NCBI GenBank assembly: GCA_028023455.1 | Contig: JAQFVV010000042.1 | Span: 4,231,739 to 4,295,738 of the forward strand | Direction of reading: 5' to 3' | Length of the DNA: 64,000 nucleotides | DNA from: Epiperipatus broadwayi | Taxonomy: Eukaryota; Onychophora; Udeonychophora; Euonychophora; Peripatidae | In this document: positions 24,421 to 35,348 of the stretch, one piece after another | Layout of the letters: every line of letters begins with the position of its first letter | Numbering within the stretch: position 1 is the first letter of the stretch | Made by a program: the position numbers and the translations under genes | The notes under the pieces: model-generated | The model's input: the letters and a program-made list of their open reading frames with translations, nothing else | Databases searched by the model: none | Told to the model about the DNA's origin: nothing

Positions 24421-25299
24421 ATTTCAAATATATAACAACCCAAATGGCAAAAATTGAATATAACAGCTTTGTTCAATTGATTAAACTGAATTGCTTTTTT
24501 TTTTTGTTTTAGGTAAAACAGATTGTATTTTATATATAAAAAAATTTGCATTGGAGTATATATGTGGAAATTTATAAAAAGTAATGGTTGGAGTATATTG
24601 TGCTTTATTAAACCATTTGGTCTTTTTAATATTTCAATGGATTCTTTCATGGTTTTCAAAACTTTTCATATATATATAAACTTTACATAGTATTGATACT
24701 AAAAAGAAAAAAGATGATAAAATTGACACTCAACTAATTAAACAATTGTTTTATCTTATATTAAAGAAGTCATTGATAAGATCAACAGAAGACTATCTAA
24801 TTTCAATATTAAAACTACCTTTTCCACATGCATAAAAATTAGTGATTTTTTTTCTGTAGACCTAAAGACTGACTACTTTTGGAATACCAAGATGTCTATG
24901 AAATTCCATGTTTGGAATGCTCAAGAAAGCTATGTTGATCAATTCAATAGATAAATTAATGTTAGAGAACCTAAAAATGACTTCAATTAAAAGTTAAATA
25001 CATCAGCCTTTACTTCAAATTTTTTAAAAATTGATCACACATCTGATTTTGATAATGCTAGAGTACTTGCTAATTTGGAAAAGTATGATCTGAGAACCAT
25101 GAGAGAGTCTATTGAAATATTAAAAAAAAAACGAATGATTTAAATAAATCTGATAAAGCACAATGTATTCCAACTTTGTGAGTACCACTTACTTATCTCT
25201 TTTTTTAAAAATCAACACGAAATCAATTAATTGTAAAAATGAAAGAAATAAAAATTTGTTAATCAACCTATTCTGAATAATCAACTATCAAATATATAT
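24421..25299. other. AT-rich stretch with a weak inverted repeat
   Basis: About 24600-24655 and 25093-25145 share an imperfect inverted block (ATTGAAATATTAAAAA preceded by ATGAAAGAATC or ATGAGAGAGTC). No coding frame is convincing between them. Confidence 0.4.
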
Positions 25300-26130
25300 A
25301 AGAATGATTGTTTTTCTGAAGGTTTGTGATGATGGTATTCTAGCTGTATTTTTATATTGGACTATTGTCATCATTTAATATGTGTGTTAGTTGAATGTCT
25401 TTAGAAAAGTTTAATTTTATTTAAATATTCCAAATACATTCAACTGTTAGTAATATCACAGCAAACAGGTTAGTATATGCACCGACTGTTAGTAATGTCA
25501 CAGCAAACAACTGTTAGTAATATCACAGCAAACAGGTTAGTATATGCACTAACTGTTAGTAATATCACAGCAAACAAGTTAGTATATGCACAATGTTTTG
25601 AGAGGTATTTTTTCCTCTCTTCTTCAGGTGTTGCTGGCCTTACCAGTGACAGTACTAGCATGGGATTCAAACCTGGGTCCTTAGATTTTTGATTATTGAA
25701 TTTTAAGGTAATGCTCCAACCAACCGAGCCATCCTGCCAAAATAAAAAATCTAAGAACCCAGTTCGAATCACATGCTAGTACTGTCACTAGTCAGGCCAG
25801 CAACACCTGAAGAAGAGGGGAAAAAAATTATCTCTCAAAACATTGTGCATATACTTACCTGTTCGCTGTGATATTACTAACAGTTAGTGCATATATTATC
25901 CTGTTTGCTGTGATATTACTAACAGTTAGTGCATATATTATCCTGTTTGCTGTGATATTACTAGCAGTTGTTTGCTGTGATATTACTGACAGTTAATGCA
26001 TATTCTAACCTGTTTGCTGTGATATTACTAACAGTCGAATGCATTTGAATATTTAAATTTAAATGAAGACAAACACACATATTAGATGATGGAAATATTC
26101 CAATATAAAAATACAGCAAGAATGATTGTT
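25300..26130. mobile_element. Snap-back SINE-like element with internal minisatellite and 13 bp direct repeats
   Basis: AAGAATGATTGTT flanks the element at 25300-25312 and 26118-26130. After a 30 nt leader, the left arm (from 25343, GCTGTATTTTTATATTGG) pairs with the right arm, which ends at 26117. Both arms carry three to five units of a repeat built on CTGTTAGTAATATCACAGC. At the centre the minus strand has a tRNA-like head (25738 to about 25660) with A-box-like TGGCTCGGTTGG and B-box-like GGTTTGAATCCC. The right half keeps only the B-box (GTTCGAATCAC). The two halves are thus head-to-head copies of one SINE-like unit. Confidence 0.8.
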
Positions 26131-27138
26131 CTTTAACTCACACTTAAGGTCTATTAGATCTTTAGTAATGAGATTGAGCATGAGGTAAAGAATAAGATCT
26201 TACAGACTTTATCTTTGACAATGATAAATGATGATTCAGCAAAACATTGGGAATGTAATACACAAAATATAACATGGTTCAACACAAGAAAGACTTTATT
26301 TATATATGTATATTTGAGAATTATTCAATAAATACTATTGATACTAGCCACAATCATATCTCACTATATTCCTCTTCAACATTTGAATCACAGTTGCCTT
26401 CCATAAAAGAAATTGATGATGTGCATCCACTTAATCCAACATAGGGTCTTTAATATCATTACAATGAGATTTCAGCATTTGTTCCAAGAAACATTTAATA
26501 TTTGAATACAAGCACAATTCATATACTCAGAGTTTAGATATAATTATAGGTGATTTGAACACAAACTTTCAAGCTCATACAACTGCCAAAATTTTAAAGA
26601 CAATTTTCCTTCCTGGTACATTGTTTTTGTAGTCCTGTAAACATAGTAAATTGACTAATCTTCTGAGATTTAGTAGTCTGTCTCTGTCTTTCTCTTTTTT
26701 AGAAAAAGCATTTAAAATTACATTGTGAATTTGGAACCCATAGGAATAGAATATTGACCTTGCCAAATGGTAATTGCTACATCCCATTACAATAATTTTT
26801 TTTAATGTTCCAGTTAAGAATGAAAATATTTAAATACTCATTTAGTTTGGCTTTTGAATAATTACTTAAACATGTATAATATTGCTTAGAAATCTTTAGC
26901 TATTTGAAAAGATTTCCAAATTTTCCTCGTATTCAAACCCCAGATAGAGGACATAAGATGAAATGTTTCAATGAGATTTTAAAAAAATGTATAATACTTT
27001 TTATATATTTAGAACTCTTTGTGTGTGCGTGGATATCTCAAGGTGGAAAATGATTATGTAGATAAGCCAATAGTAAAGATGATGCTTATAAAAAAAAATA
27101 CTAACATTTTGTTAATTTTTTTAAAGCCAATAAATTCA
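26131..27138. other. AT-rich non-coding stretch
   Basis: No feature recognised. Confidence 0.5.
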
Positions 27139-27644
27139 GTTTTAAGCCTGTACAATGTATTAATTTATAGAAATAGTGTGCAAAAGGTCTGCCCATCCCT
27201 CGCATATGTATGTATAAATGGATTATTCTCCTGTACATGAGGTACCAGAATGACTAATATGTCAACATGGGTAGGATGACAACCTTGGCACTAACAAGGG
27301 CTTTGAACGTTTCGTCATCAGATTTTCAATGAAATGGAAGGTTGAAAAGTTGTGAGTTGAAATAGTTTGAAGCCTGTCCGTTAAAGTATGAAGACTGGCT
27401 ATCTTAATATAAAGCTGAGCACTGATTGTATATATGTGTGAGGATAGTAATGTAGACCAAGTGATGATTGCTGGTTTAGCATGAATACATATATGGGTGG
27501 TTATTTATCTTTCCAACATGTGTGTGTTCAGGTGGGTCAGCAATATGAGATGGCACTGAGAGTAGTGGGTCATGTAAAAGTCTGAGTTTGACTCCCGTAT
27601 ATATTAATATATAAATGCAGGTTTAAGCCTGTACAATGTATTAA
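27139..27644 (+). mobile_element. Family Y repeat, copy bounded by a 23 bp direct repeat
   Basis: A 23 bp repeat containing AAGCCTGTACAATGTATTAA occurs at about 27139-27161 and 27622-27644. The interior is homologous over its length to 45430-45845 and 63565-64000 (both minus strand). It contains a degenerate hammerhead-like core (GTGATGA, hairpin TTGCT-GGTTT-AGCAT, GAATA) at 27461-27486. A tRNA-like end with the B-box-like GAGTTTGACTCCC lies near 27590. Confidence 0.65.
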
Positions 27645-27659
27645 AGCCAATAAACTAGT

Positions 27660-28859
27660 TGTTGAATATCGCTTTTATAATAAAGAAAAAACCATTTAAT
27701 TTAGCGTCAGTATCTTTCAGAATTATGACTGATTAACAGCACATTGTATTAGCCTCTGTGTAAACATTGTATTACAGTCCTGCATTCTTTTGTTATTGTG
27801 GTAACGCTGTTATGAGTATAATTGCATATTATATCTCAAGAATTTTTTTTTAAAATTTTTTTAGAAGAAAATATACGAAAATCTTAAAGATTTGGTTATA
27901 TAATCTTTATTTAACGCAATTCGTATTACAAAAGTTATATGCTATAAGTCATTTCACCCCACTGCCAAGTCAATCTGATTTGCCTCCGATCAAAACGTTG
28001 TTTTGCGTGTATGGTCACATATTCATGCACATAAATACGCATTCATATTCATATATATATATATATATATTATAAAACAAAATTATGTCTTATCAAAAGT
28101 TGTACAAAAACTGTTGAACTAAATGTAAAATTTAATACTTTTCAACACGACCATGTCTTAAATAATAAAAAATCATTGTTTAATATATATACAAAAGACA
28201 AGTTTAAAGTAAATAAATATAAATATGGCATTTACTAATGCAATTAATTGAAACCTTTCTCCTAACCATTACTTTCTTACCTGTTTGATTGTATCTACAA
28301 GTTTTGCATCAAATTACCAAAATTACTTACCTAGGAGCAATGGTCATTGAATGACCAGACAATGGCAGCATCAGGAAGAAAAAAGAATGAACTATATTGA
28401 TCAGATCTCAGTACAAATCTACAGAGAAATTAAGTAAGCGGGCAAATAATGGAGTAGAACATACATTAAAACAGTGAAATAGAGTAATTTCCCATATATT
28501 CAACAAGATAGAAAGAGCTGTCGAACACAATAGCGTCACTAGTCGGTTTATATACATAGTAAACATTTAAAATCAACAGCTAGGTATTGCTTATCAGTGC
28601 TTCAATCAAATGAAATGAATTGTTCAACTATTTCCAAGATTAAATGTTAACCCTTCATTAACTGAGGTTTAGAATCAGGTTAAAGCGCTTGGTATGAGTA
28701 TTATATATACTGTATATAAAATTATTATAAAACTATTTTTATACTAAAATAATATACAGCAAAAAATTAGAATTTAATTTAATTACTATTTAAAATAGTT
28801 AAAAGTTATTACAATTCAATAAATATTTTGAATCTTTACTATGCAATAATGTTTCCTTG
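27660..28859. other. AT-rich non-coding stretch with (AT)n
   Basis: An alternating AT tract sits near 28049-28070. No gene or bounded repeat seen. Confidence 0.5.
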
Positions 28860-29631
28860 TTTATAATCAGAGCCAGATTTATATTTTTTTAAGCCCTAAG
28901 CTAGCAAAAAATTGAGGCCCCTTCCCCAATTTTTTTAATTGCATAAAAAAGAAATATGACTATTTACACATGTTATTAATACATAGCAAAGTCTTTGTTA
29001 AATTATTTAACTTTAAGACATGGACAATATAAATTAAGCAAAATATAATATAAAATAAAAACATACAAATATGTTTAACATAAACATTGTATTTCTTGAA
29101 AATGAAGCAAATCTAAAAATGCCATCTATGAAGATACAAAGATAGAAATAATAATATCAAAGGACAAATTACGAAGTTTATAATAAGAAAATTGAATCTT
29201 TTTTGTATCACAGTTGTTCAATATTCATTTTTAATTCATTTTAATTTGCTGAAAGATCATTGAACTAAATCGTAATCATTAAAGTCAAAAAAATTCGAAA
29301 AACTATCTCAAAATTAGAAAATATTGATTGTACCTTATCTTGCACTATAATATTATAAACATCTTGAAATGACATGTCTTGTTTTTCTATATAATTATCA
29401 TTTAGGTAAAAATGAAATAAAATGATTTAAAAAATAGGCTATGAAAACTGGCAGCCATCTTGGTAATCTTTGATCACTAGAGGTGGATTTCGATTATTTT
29501 TTTTACAGGGTATCATAAAAATTTTTTCTCTGTTCAATTTTTTTCTTAAAATTTATAATAGGCCCCCTGAAAGCTGAGGCCCCAAGCTTTAGCTTATTTG
29601 GCTTAATGGTAAATCTGATTGTGTTTATAAT
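28860..29631. mobile_element. Non-autonomous hAT-like transposon with perfect 8 bp target duplication
   Basis: The element is 28868-29623 (756 bp). Its left end CAGAGCCAGATTTA and the reverse complement of its right end, CACAATCAGATTTA, match at 11 of 14 positions. TTTATAAT is duplicated exactly at 28860-28867 and 29624-29631. Subterminal GGCCCC-rich blocks (about 28916 and 29567) also face each other. An 8 bp duplication with a CA..TG-type terminal repeat points to hAT. No transposase remains. Confidence 0.75.
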
Positions 29632-30125
29632 CACGTTAATCAGCAATGGGCAAACTAATTCAGATATTATTCACTGACTTTAACATTAATGATGGCCAAT
29701 GAGTTACTTACACAGAGAGAATTAAAGAAAGAGATAAAACATTTCTGTACATTTAATCAAAAGATAAAAATATAATTCTACAGATAAGCAATTCTATTGC
29801 CATATTTATTGAAATCATATGACCTCTGATATAAGAGACCTTTGATATAAGACACAATTGAATTTTTTGACCAATTTTAAGTGACTGAAGATTATAGATA
29901 AATAAAGAAAAAAGAGAATATGAAAAAAGAGCAAAAAAATTAAATTACTAACATAGTGATTTATCTATCTTATTGTCAGCAGAGGTTTGACCTGATTCCT
30001 AGTAATCATATAAAATGATATTTCACCAGAATGATTACCAACACTTTTGTTTCCAGGTTCTCAATAGCATATTGATTATTGTGTTGATGGAGTCTGTCCA
30101 TATCCTTTCTGCTAATCATCTTCTT
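29632..30125. other. AT-rich non-coding stretch
   Basis: No feature recognised. Confidence 0.5.
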
Positions 30126-30164
30126 ACTTTGTCTTACAATTCAATATAAACACACCCTAAGCAA

Positions 30165-31252
30165 TTAAAGCATTCCTCAATAATACATACTAGCTTTTCA
30201 TAAAGTAACTAAGATACCTGATGGAATAAAAAAGAAGATATAAAACTGAATAAAAATGTTCAATGGTGTTGATTTGTAATGGATGACAGTAGCAATATGC
30301 TTATCTTTATAAAGTCGAATCTTGCATTATGATTTGGAGAGGTCTCTCTTGCTAAAATTAAGCACTCAAGGTGCATGTACTGAGGTTTTAGCCTTATATA
30401 AGTATTATGTGCTGACATCGTGTTTAATAAGAATTAATATTTACAACTTTAAATTGATTCAAAATATTTTTAAATTTAATATCTGAATATTGATTCATTG
30501 TAAATCGAAAGTAGTGGACTTAATCAGTGAAGAATTTATTAGCTTCATGCTCCCAAATCAAAATGCTTTAGATTTGCCTATATAATTAAGAAAATAGGTT
30601 GAGAGATAAGAAGGTCCCTCTTATCTTTATATAAAGTCAAATCTTGGATTATGATTTGGAGAGGTCTCTCTTGCTAAAATTAAACACTCAAGGCGCATGT
30701 ACTGAGGTTTTAGCCTTATATAAGTATTACGTGTTGACATTGCGCTTAATAAGAATTAATATTTACAACATTTTCCATAGAAAATGTATTGACACCATTA
30801 GAATGTAGTATTGGTGAAACTTTTGAAAAATAATATAAATAATAAGGGGAATGATCAAATGGGCACTTGATCAGATTATTTTTGAACATTTGAAATATTC
30901 TTATGCATGATTTATTGATATGGTTGTTTGGTAGGATCTGGAGCTAAAAGATCCATGGATCATATCCTATGTAGTCACTTCTGGTGTTGAAATTCTTATT
31001 AACTCTGGAGCAATAAAGCTTTTAATTTAGCCTCCATGTTTTGTGAGTAATGACTGAGTAGCTGACTCTGGATCTCATGATCTATGGATTAAGGCTAACC
31101 TGTTTCTTCTGGTGCTTGAACTTTTTAACGAATTCCCAAGTAATAAAGCATTCAATTATTCTATTCAGTTTTATATCTTCTTTTTTTATTCCATCAGGTA
31201 TCTTAGTTACTTTTTGAAAAGCTAGTATGTATTATTGAGGAATGCTTTAATT
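30165..31252. mobile_element. 1.1 kb element with about 90 bp terminal inverted repeats
   Basis: The left arm 30165-30258 (AATTAAAGCATTCCTCAATA onward, then GATACCTGATGGAATAAAAA) returns in reverse complement at about 31160-31252. Inside are two direct copies of a 150 bp block (30301-30450 and 30619-30770, sharing GATTTGGAGAGGTCTCTCTT) and two tandem tRNA-like SINE-3 copies near 30930-31150. No target duplication was recognised. Non-autonomous; class unknown. Confidence 0.6.
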
Positions 31253-32104
31253 GTATGTATATATATATTGAAACAGTAAGGTCTGCTTTGCAGATCTTCG
31301 TTTCACCTTTTCTTACCTATTTCCTACCCTCATACCTTAGTTTGAACACCAATATATCGTAGTGTGTCTGCAATATGCTTATATACCGAAAATCCCGCCT
31401 AATTTTAAACCATGAGTACAATGCTCATATTATATATATAAGTCATTCCCAAATAAATAAAAGATTATAGATTATGTATATGTTCACATAATTTTGATTT
31501 ATTAAAAAGTAGGTTATATAAGTCGTAATTGCGCACACACTATAATATGTATTTTAAAACATATCAAAATTATAAATTGTTAAAGTTATTTTGTTAGAAT
31601 CTATTTACAAATATATTACCGTCGTAATATATTTTGATTTAAAATAAAATTCATTTAGTAAATATTCGTTTAGTAAATAGATTCAAATATTGCAAGTTAA
31701 AAGTAAAATAATTTTCCTTTAATTTAATAAAAGTCATTCCAAATATTTCTTTAAAATAAATGAGGGACAATAGTTTAATTAGTTAATATTATATAAGTTT
31801 ATCTAAAAACAGCAGATGTCCACTTAAGGTTTTCTTTAATTAATAAAAGTAATTTTTAATTAAATCTAGTCGGTAATCCAAATGTCGACAGGGAAATTAA
31901 CAAAAGAAATTAATTAATGTTGAATTCCTTTAGACATTCGGATAGATTTAATTACAGCTGATAAGTCTGATATATTTTTGTAATGCTCCAGGGCAGTTCT
32001 ATTGTTAATTTCTACTATAAAAAGGAGGAGTTTTTCTTCTAATGTTTCTAAGAAAAATCATTATGAGTTCTATTCTAATAATTTGCTAACCTTGACATGA
32101 CAGA
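31253..32104. other. AT-rich non-coding stretch
   Basis: No gene or bounded repeat seen. Confidence 0.5.
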
Positions 32105-32294
32105 GTAGAGGCGTTAAGATGGCTATGTCCCCTCGGAATAGCCGGCCGCTGCTCCAGACCATCGGAAGCTATCACATAAGGAACCCCGGAACTGCTGCCG
32201 CTGCCAAAATATGAACATTTCCGGATTTTGCTGTTAAATTATATAAAAACCTGCCGACTATCAATCTACCTAAAATGCTTCTCCAGAGGTAACC
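32105..32294 (+). other. GC-rich exon-like island
   Basis: This segment is sharply richer in G/C and CpG than its surroundings. One frame starts at 32119 with MAMSPRNSRPLLQ and stops after 31 codons. Another overlapping frame reads ELLPLPKYEHFRILLLNYIK up to a good donor-like AGAG|GTAACC near 32291. The phase at that donor does not fit the GIY-YIG exon at 32497. It could be the 5' part of a retroelement or an exon, and I do not assign a function. Confidence 0.35.
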
Positions 32295-32494
32295 CTAAAT
32301 TAACCCAAGAGCTCTTGTGATAACTAACATGCTATAGCTATTCTAAATTGTTTTCTGATACTTCACATAACTTTATTATGTATTTCTTTTAAATATAATC
32401 AACATTTTTGCTCTCTATCCTTGGGTTAATATTTTCTATTTAATAAATATAGCTTTACTTCTCACTATATGTAAAATATATAATTGTTAATTAC

Positions 32495-32707
32495 AGAGCT
32501 CAGAAAAACAGCAACACGTCCTCTGTATTCTGGGAGCATGCTAAACAATCTGGACACAACTTCACACCCGCCAATCCCATAATATTGTGCTCAGAATCAA
32601 ATGATCACAAAAGAAAAATAAAGGAGGCATTTTACATCAATGGAAACATCCATGCCATTAATAGAAAGGACACTTGCTTCGAGATCTCGAAGAAATGGGC
32701 TACATAA
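32495..32707 (+). pseudogene. GIY-YIG endonuclease C-terminal exon, Penelope-like element
   Basis: The frame, open to the stop at 32707, reads VFWEHAKQSGHNFTPANP, ILCSESNDHKRKIKEAF and AINRKDTCFEISKKWAT. It matches 17181-17441 nearly residue for residue from the first codons to the stop. The family fit is the C-terminal GIY-YIG nuclease of Penelope-like elements, which nicks target DNA for reverse transcription. The frame has no disabling change in this stretch. It has no ATG and follows a splice-acceptor-like TTACAG ending at 32496, so it may be a terminal exon; Penelope-like elements can keep introns. No upstream reverse transcriptase was found. Confidence 0.65.
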
Positions 32708-34197
32708 TACTAGCTTATTTGAATATTTGTATTTGCTATGATATTTTATTATACATTTTATGAAGTGAACTATGCACTATGTAGGCATAGATCCGCTCGA
32801 AGATATGTTAAGCTTCTAAGTAACTTTCAATACTAACTTGAATATCTTCTCTAATTAAGGCAATTATTATTTAATTATGATAATGTAGTCAGAATCATAT
32901 GTTATTGATTTTAATCTAATATGAGAGTATGTGCGAGGTCAATGATTAAATGTGTCCCCTAATGCATGATTGCATATATAAATCTATACTTATTTTTCAA
33001 ACCTGCAAGCATGCATTTTCCTATTTTAATTACCGGGTTCTACTTTAATTACAAAGTTCATCATTGACGTCGAGAATGTGCGGACCCTTTTAAATGAATT
33101 TCGGGGAATTTGATTGGGCATTTCTCTTAATCCAAGTAAAACCCATTCAGTATGTTTTATATACACTCGTCTCGTATTGCTGGTAAATGAATTGGTTGTT
33201 GAGACCGCTTTGTTTTATTTTTCCAAGGATTCTTTACACGGCTAAGGCCGTTCTCTTTGCCTTTTTGCGGTTTCCAGGCAGAGTGTGTCCCCAAATGACA
33301 CACCTGGGAATTAAACGCAATCATCACCCAGTCACTAAGTTTTGGCTGTTCATAAAATACTTTCCTATGGGTTAGCGGTGATATGCCCTTAGTAATCATT
33401 CCGGATATTCAATATTGTTTTATTTTATATTTATTTTACAAAGCATCCGTGACAAGAAACGTGTCACACCCTCCAACTTTAATAAATTCATTATCAGCAA
33501 TACTGACCTCCCGATGTAACTCTATTAATATTATTATCAAATAAATGCCTTGATCACATTCCCACTTTGTTGCTTAGTAAGCTTTTGTCCATGCTATTCT
33601 CGAAATCAATAAATATTTTATAACACTTAACTTTCAAATATTTTCTTAAACTTGTATAATTACTTAAAGCATTTCGCACATGTTCCTATCTCATCAAGCA
33701 CATTATCGTAATGCTATTAGCCCGAGGAATAGAATATATCACTTTGCTTTAAAACCCTTTTGTCATATAATGCCAAATTATTTAATACGCGTCCCTGTCT
33801 CATATAAGCAGACAGTGGCGTTATATATATAATTTATATAAATAAATTTTGTGAAGTTATTTAAAACTAAATTTGATCTCTTATTTTATTTGATTCCTAT
33901 CACTGTCTCGGTATATATATATATATTTTCTGCATTTCTTTTGTAAATCCATAGACGTTAATTAGCCACCCAAACTTCTTTTAGTATAGAGTCTTTTGTT
34001 TCTCCCTGACCACCAGGCACCGGTCAAAGGTCATACTAGTAGTGGCATCAGATGCATTGTCATGTAGATGGTGCTGTGAAATTTGGGCTTTAGATTTGAA
34101 CTTAGTCTATCTAGAAGGCAACCCCTCCTAGAATGTTCAGTTTCATGTCTGGGGTTGGAATTCTGCAGTGTGTTAGCGAGATAGATGATTCTGACTG
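32708..34197. other. Non-coding stretch, moderately GC-richer at 33060-33400
   Basis: The 80- and 62-codon frames at 33157-33399 lie on opposite strands of the same bases and match no family I know. This region may be the 3' part of the Penelope-like element or of an LTR-type element, but no boundary is visible. A TA microsatellite is at 33913-33927. Confidence 0.4.
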
Positions 34198-34199
34198 TT

Positions 34200-34452
34200 A
34201 CAATATATATATATATATTGCTTATAAAACTTCTTTCATATACACTTCAATGCAAACAAATTTTCTTAAAAACTTCTTTATTTTCCTTTCAATTTTGACT
34301 GTTCAGCAGTTTTCATCAGATCTCTAAAGCAGAGAAGATTAGAGCTCTGATGAAGACTGCTGGACAGTCGAAACTGTAAGGAAAATAAAGTTTTTAAGAA
34401 AATTTGTTTGCATTGAAGTGTATATGAAAGAAGGGTTATAAACAATATATAT
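34200..34452. mobile_element. Snap-back element with hammerhead-like core
   Basis: Arms of about 110 bp (about 34215-34322 and 34346-34441) are inverted copies (TTCTTTCATATACACTTCAA; AATTTTCTTAAAAACTT). The sequence ACAATATATAT occurs at both edges, though it overlaps a TA microsatellite and is weak evidence of duplication. On the plus strand 34347-34374 reads CTGATGA, A, stem GACTG, loop CTGGA, stem CAGTC, GAAAC: the arrangement of a hammerhead ribozyme core with one extra A. The facing arm holds the same motif in degraded form on the minus strand. Confidence 0.65.
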
Positions 34453-34975
34453 TATTATATGAAGATATGCAAAAAAAGTGAGAGAGAAGAATAAGAGAAT
34501 GTTTTAATTGCTAGGGTGTGTTTATATTGAATTGTAAGACAAAGTTTTTTCATTGCAACTAAAGGAAATGTTATGCAGAAAAACAAAGCATCACATGAAA
34601 AAGTAAAAAAAAAAAGAAATTACTGTTGTAAATAGATATAATCAAATGCTTTGTTGTGCAGGACCTTAATAACATGCTAGCATTGGAAATGGAAGATTTA
34701 AGGGCTTTTAGTTCTTGAATCTGTCATTCTTTCATTGCACTAAACTATGGTCCTACAATGAAAAACATTTTAGATTTTCTATATATTTATAATGGGGTGA
34801 TGAGTCTGAAAATGTTAGTTGTACTTGAAAAAAAAAGATGTTTGTCTCATGTAATGAAAAAAATATGTAGATCTAATTCAACAAGCATAATTTTTAGAAG
34901 ATGGCATTTTACTTGTGTGTACAGTTAGCCCATACATCATTACAAGTAAATAAATAATGCTTTAATAATCCCCGT
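34453..34975. other. AT-rich non-coding stretch
   Basis: Only a short inverted match was noticed: 34515-34550 is the reverse complement of 30128-30160 (TGTGTTTATATTGAATTGTA). Confidence 0.45.
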
Positions 34976-35215
34976 ACTTCCTCTTTCTTTTTTATTCTTT
35001 ATATAAACCAAGATACAATAAAAGACAAATGACCCCCAAGATGCATTTCATGCTGAACCAGTTGGCCCAGGTCAGCAGCTCTCATATATATCTTTATTAC
35101 ATAAAGAGTATATGTTTATGGCAAATTGTCACATCTTACAACTGTCAAACTTGCTCTATTCACAACCTCGACTTCGTACAATTTTGATAAACCTAACTAT
35201 TTATCATTAATCAAT
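34976..35215 (-). mobile_element. Family Y repeat, minus-strand fragment
   Basis: This is the reverse complement of the 11.4-11.69 kb copy: GAGGTTGTGAATAGAGCAAG, then GACAATTTGCCATA, GAGAGCTGCTGACCTGGG, CATGAAATGCATCTT, and the end block AAAGAAAGAGGAAGTACGG. A deletion has removed the CTGATGAG part of the hammerhead-like core here. Confidence 0.65.
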
Positions 35216-35348
35216 AAATAATAATTAAAATGTTCTAAAATTTGAATTATTTCAGACACTGGTATTTATTTACAATTCTGATTATTTAATAATGACAATC
35301 ACTTTTTTAAATTGTTTTTTCTGTCACCATATATGTATATTTTTACCC

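Noticed and set aside
25470-25772. 100-codon minus and 71-codon plus frames
   Set aside because: They translate a minisatellite (repeated NITANRLVYA or TNLFAVILLTV); the region is a SINE-like snap-back element.
25441-26035. Regular repeats with spacers resembling a CRISPR array
   Set aside because: Units are adjacent minisatellite copies in two inverted arms without unique spacers, in animal DNA.
32294-32497. Intron joining the GC-rich island donor (near 32291) to the GIY-YIG exon
   Set aside because: The two frames tested at the donor do not match the phase needed at the acceptor.
33157-33399. 80-codon minus frame and 62-codon plus frame over the same bases
   Set aside because: They overlap on opposite strands, have no recognisable motif and no second copy in the window. 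Better explained by the higher GC content here.
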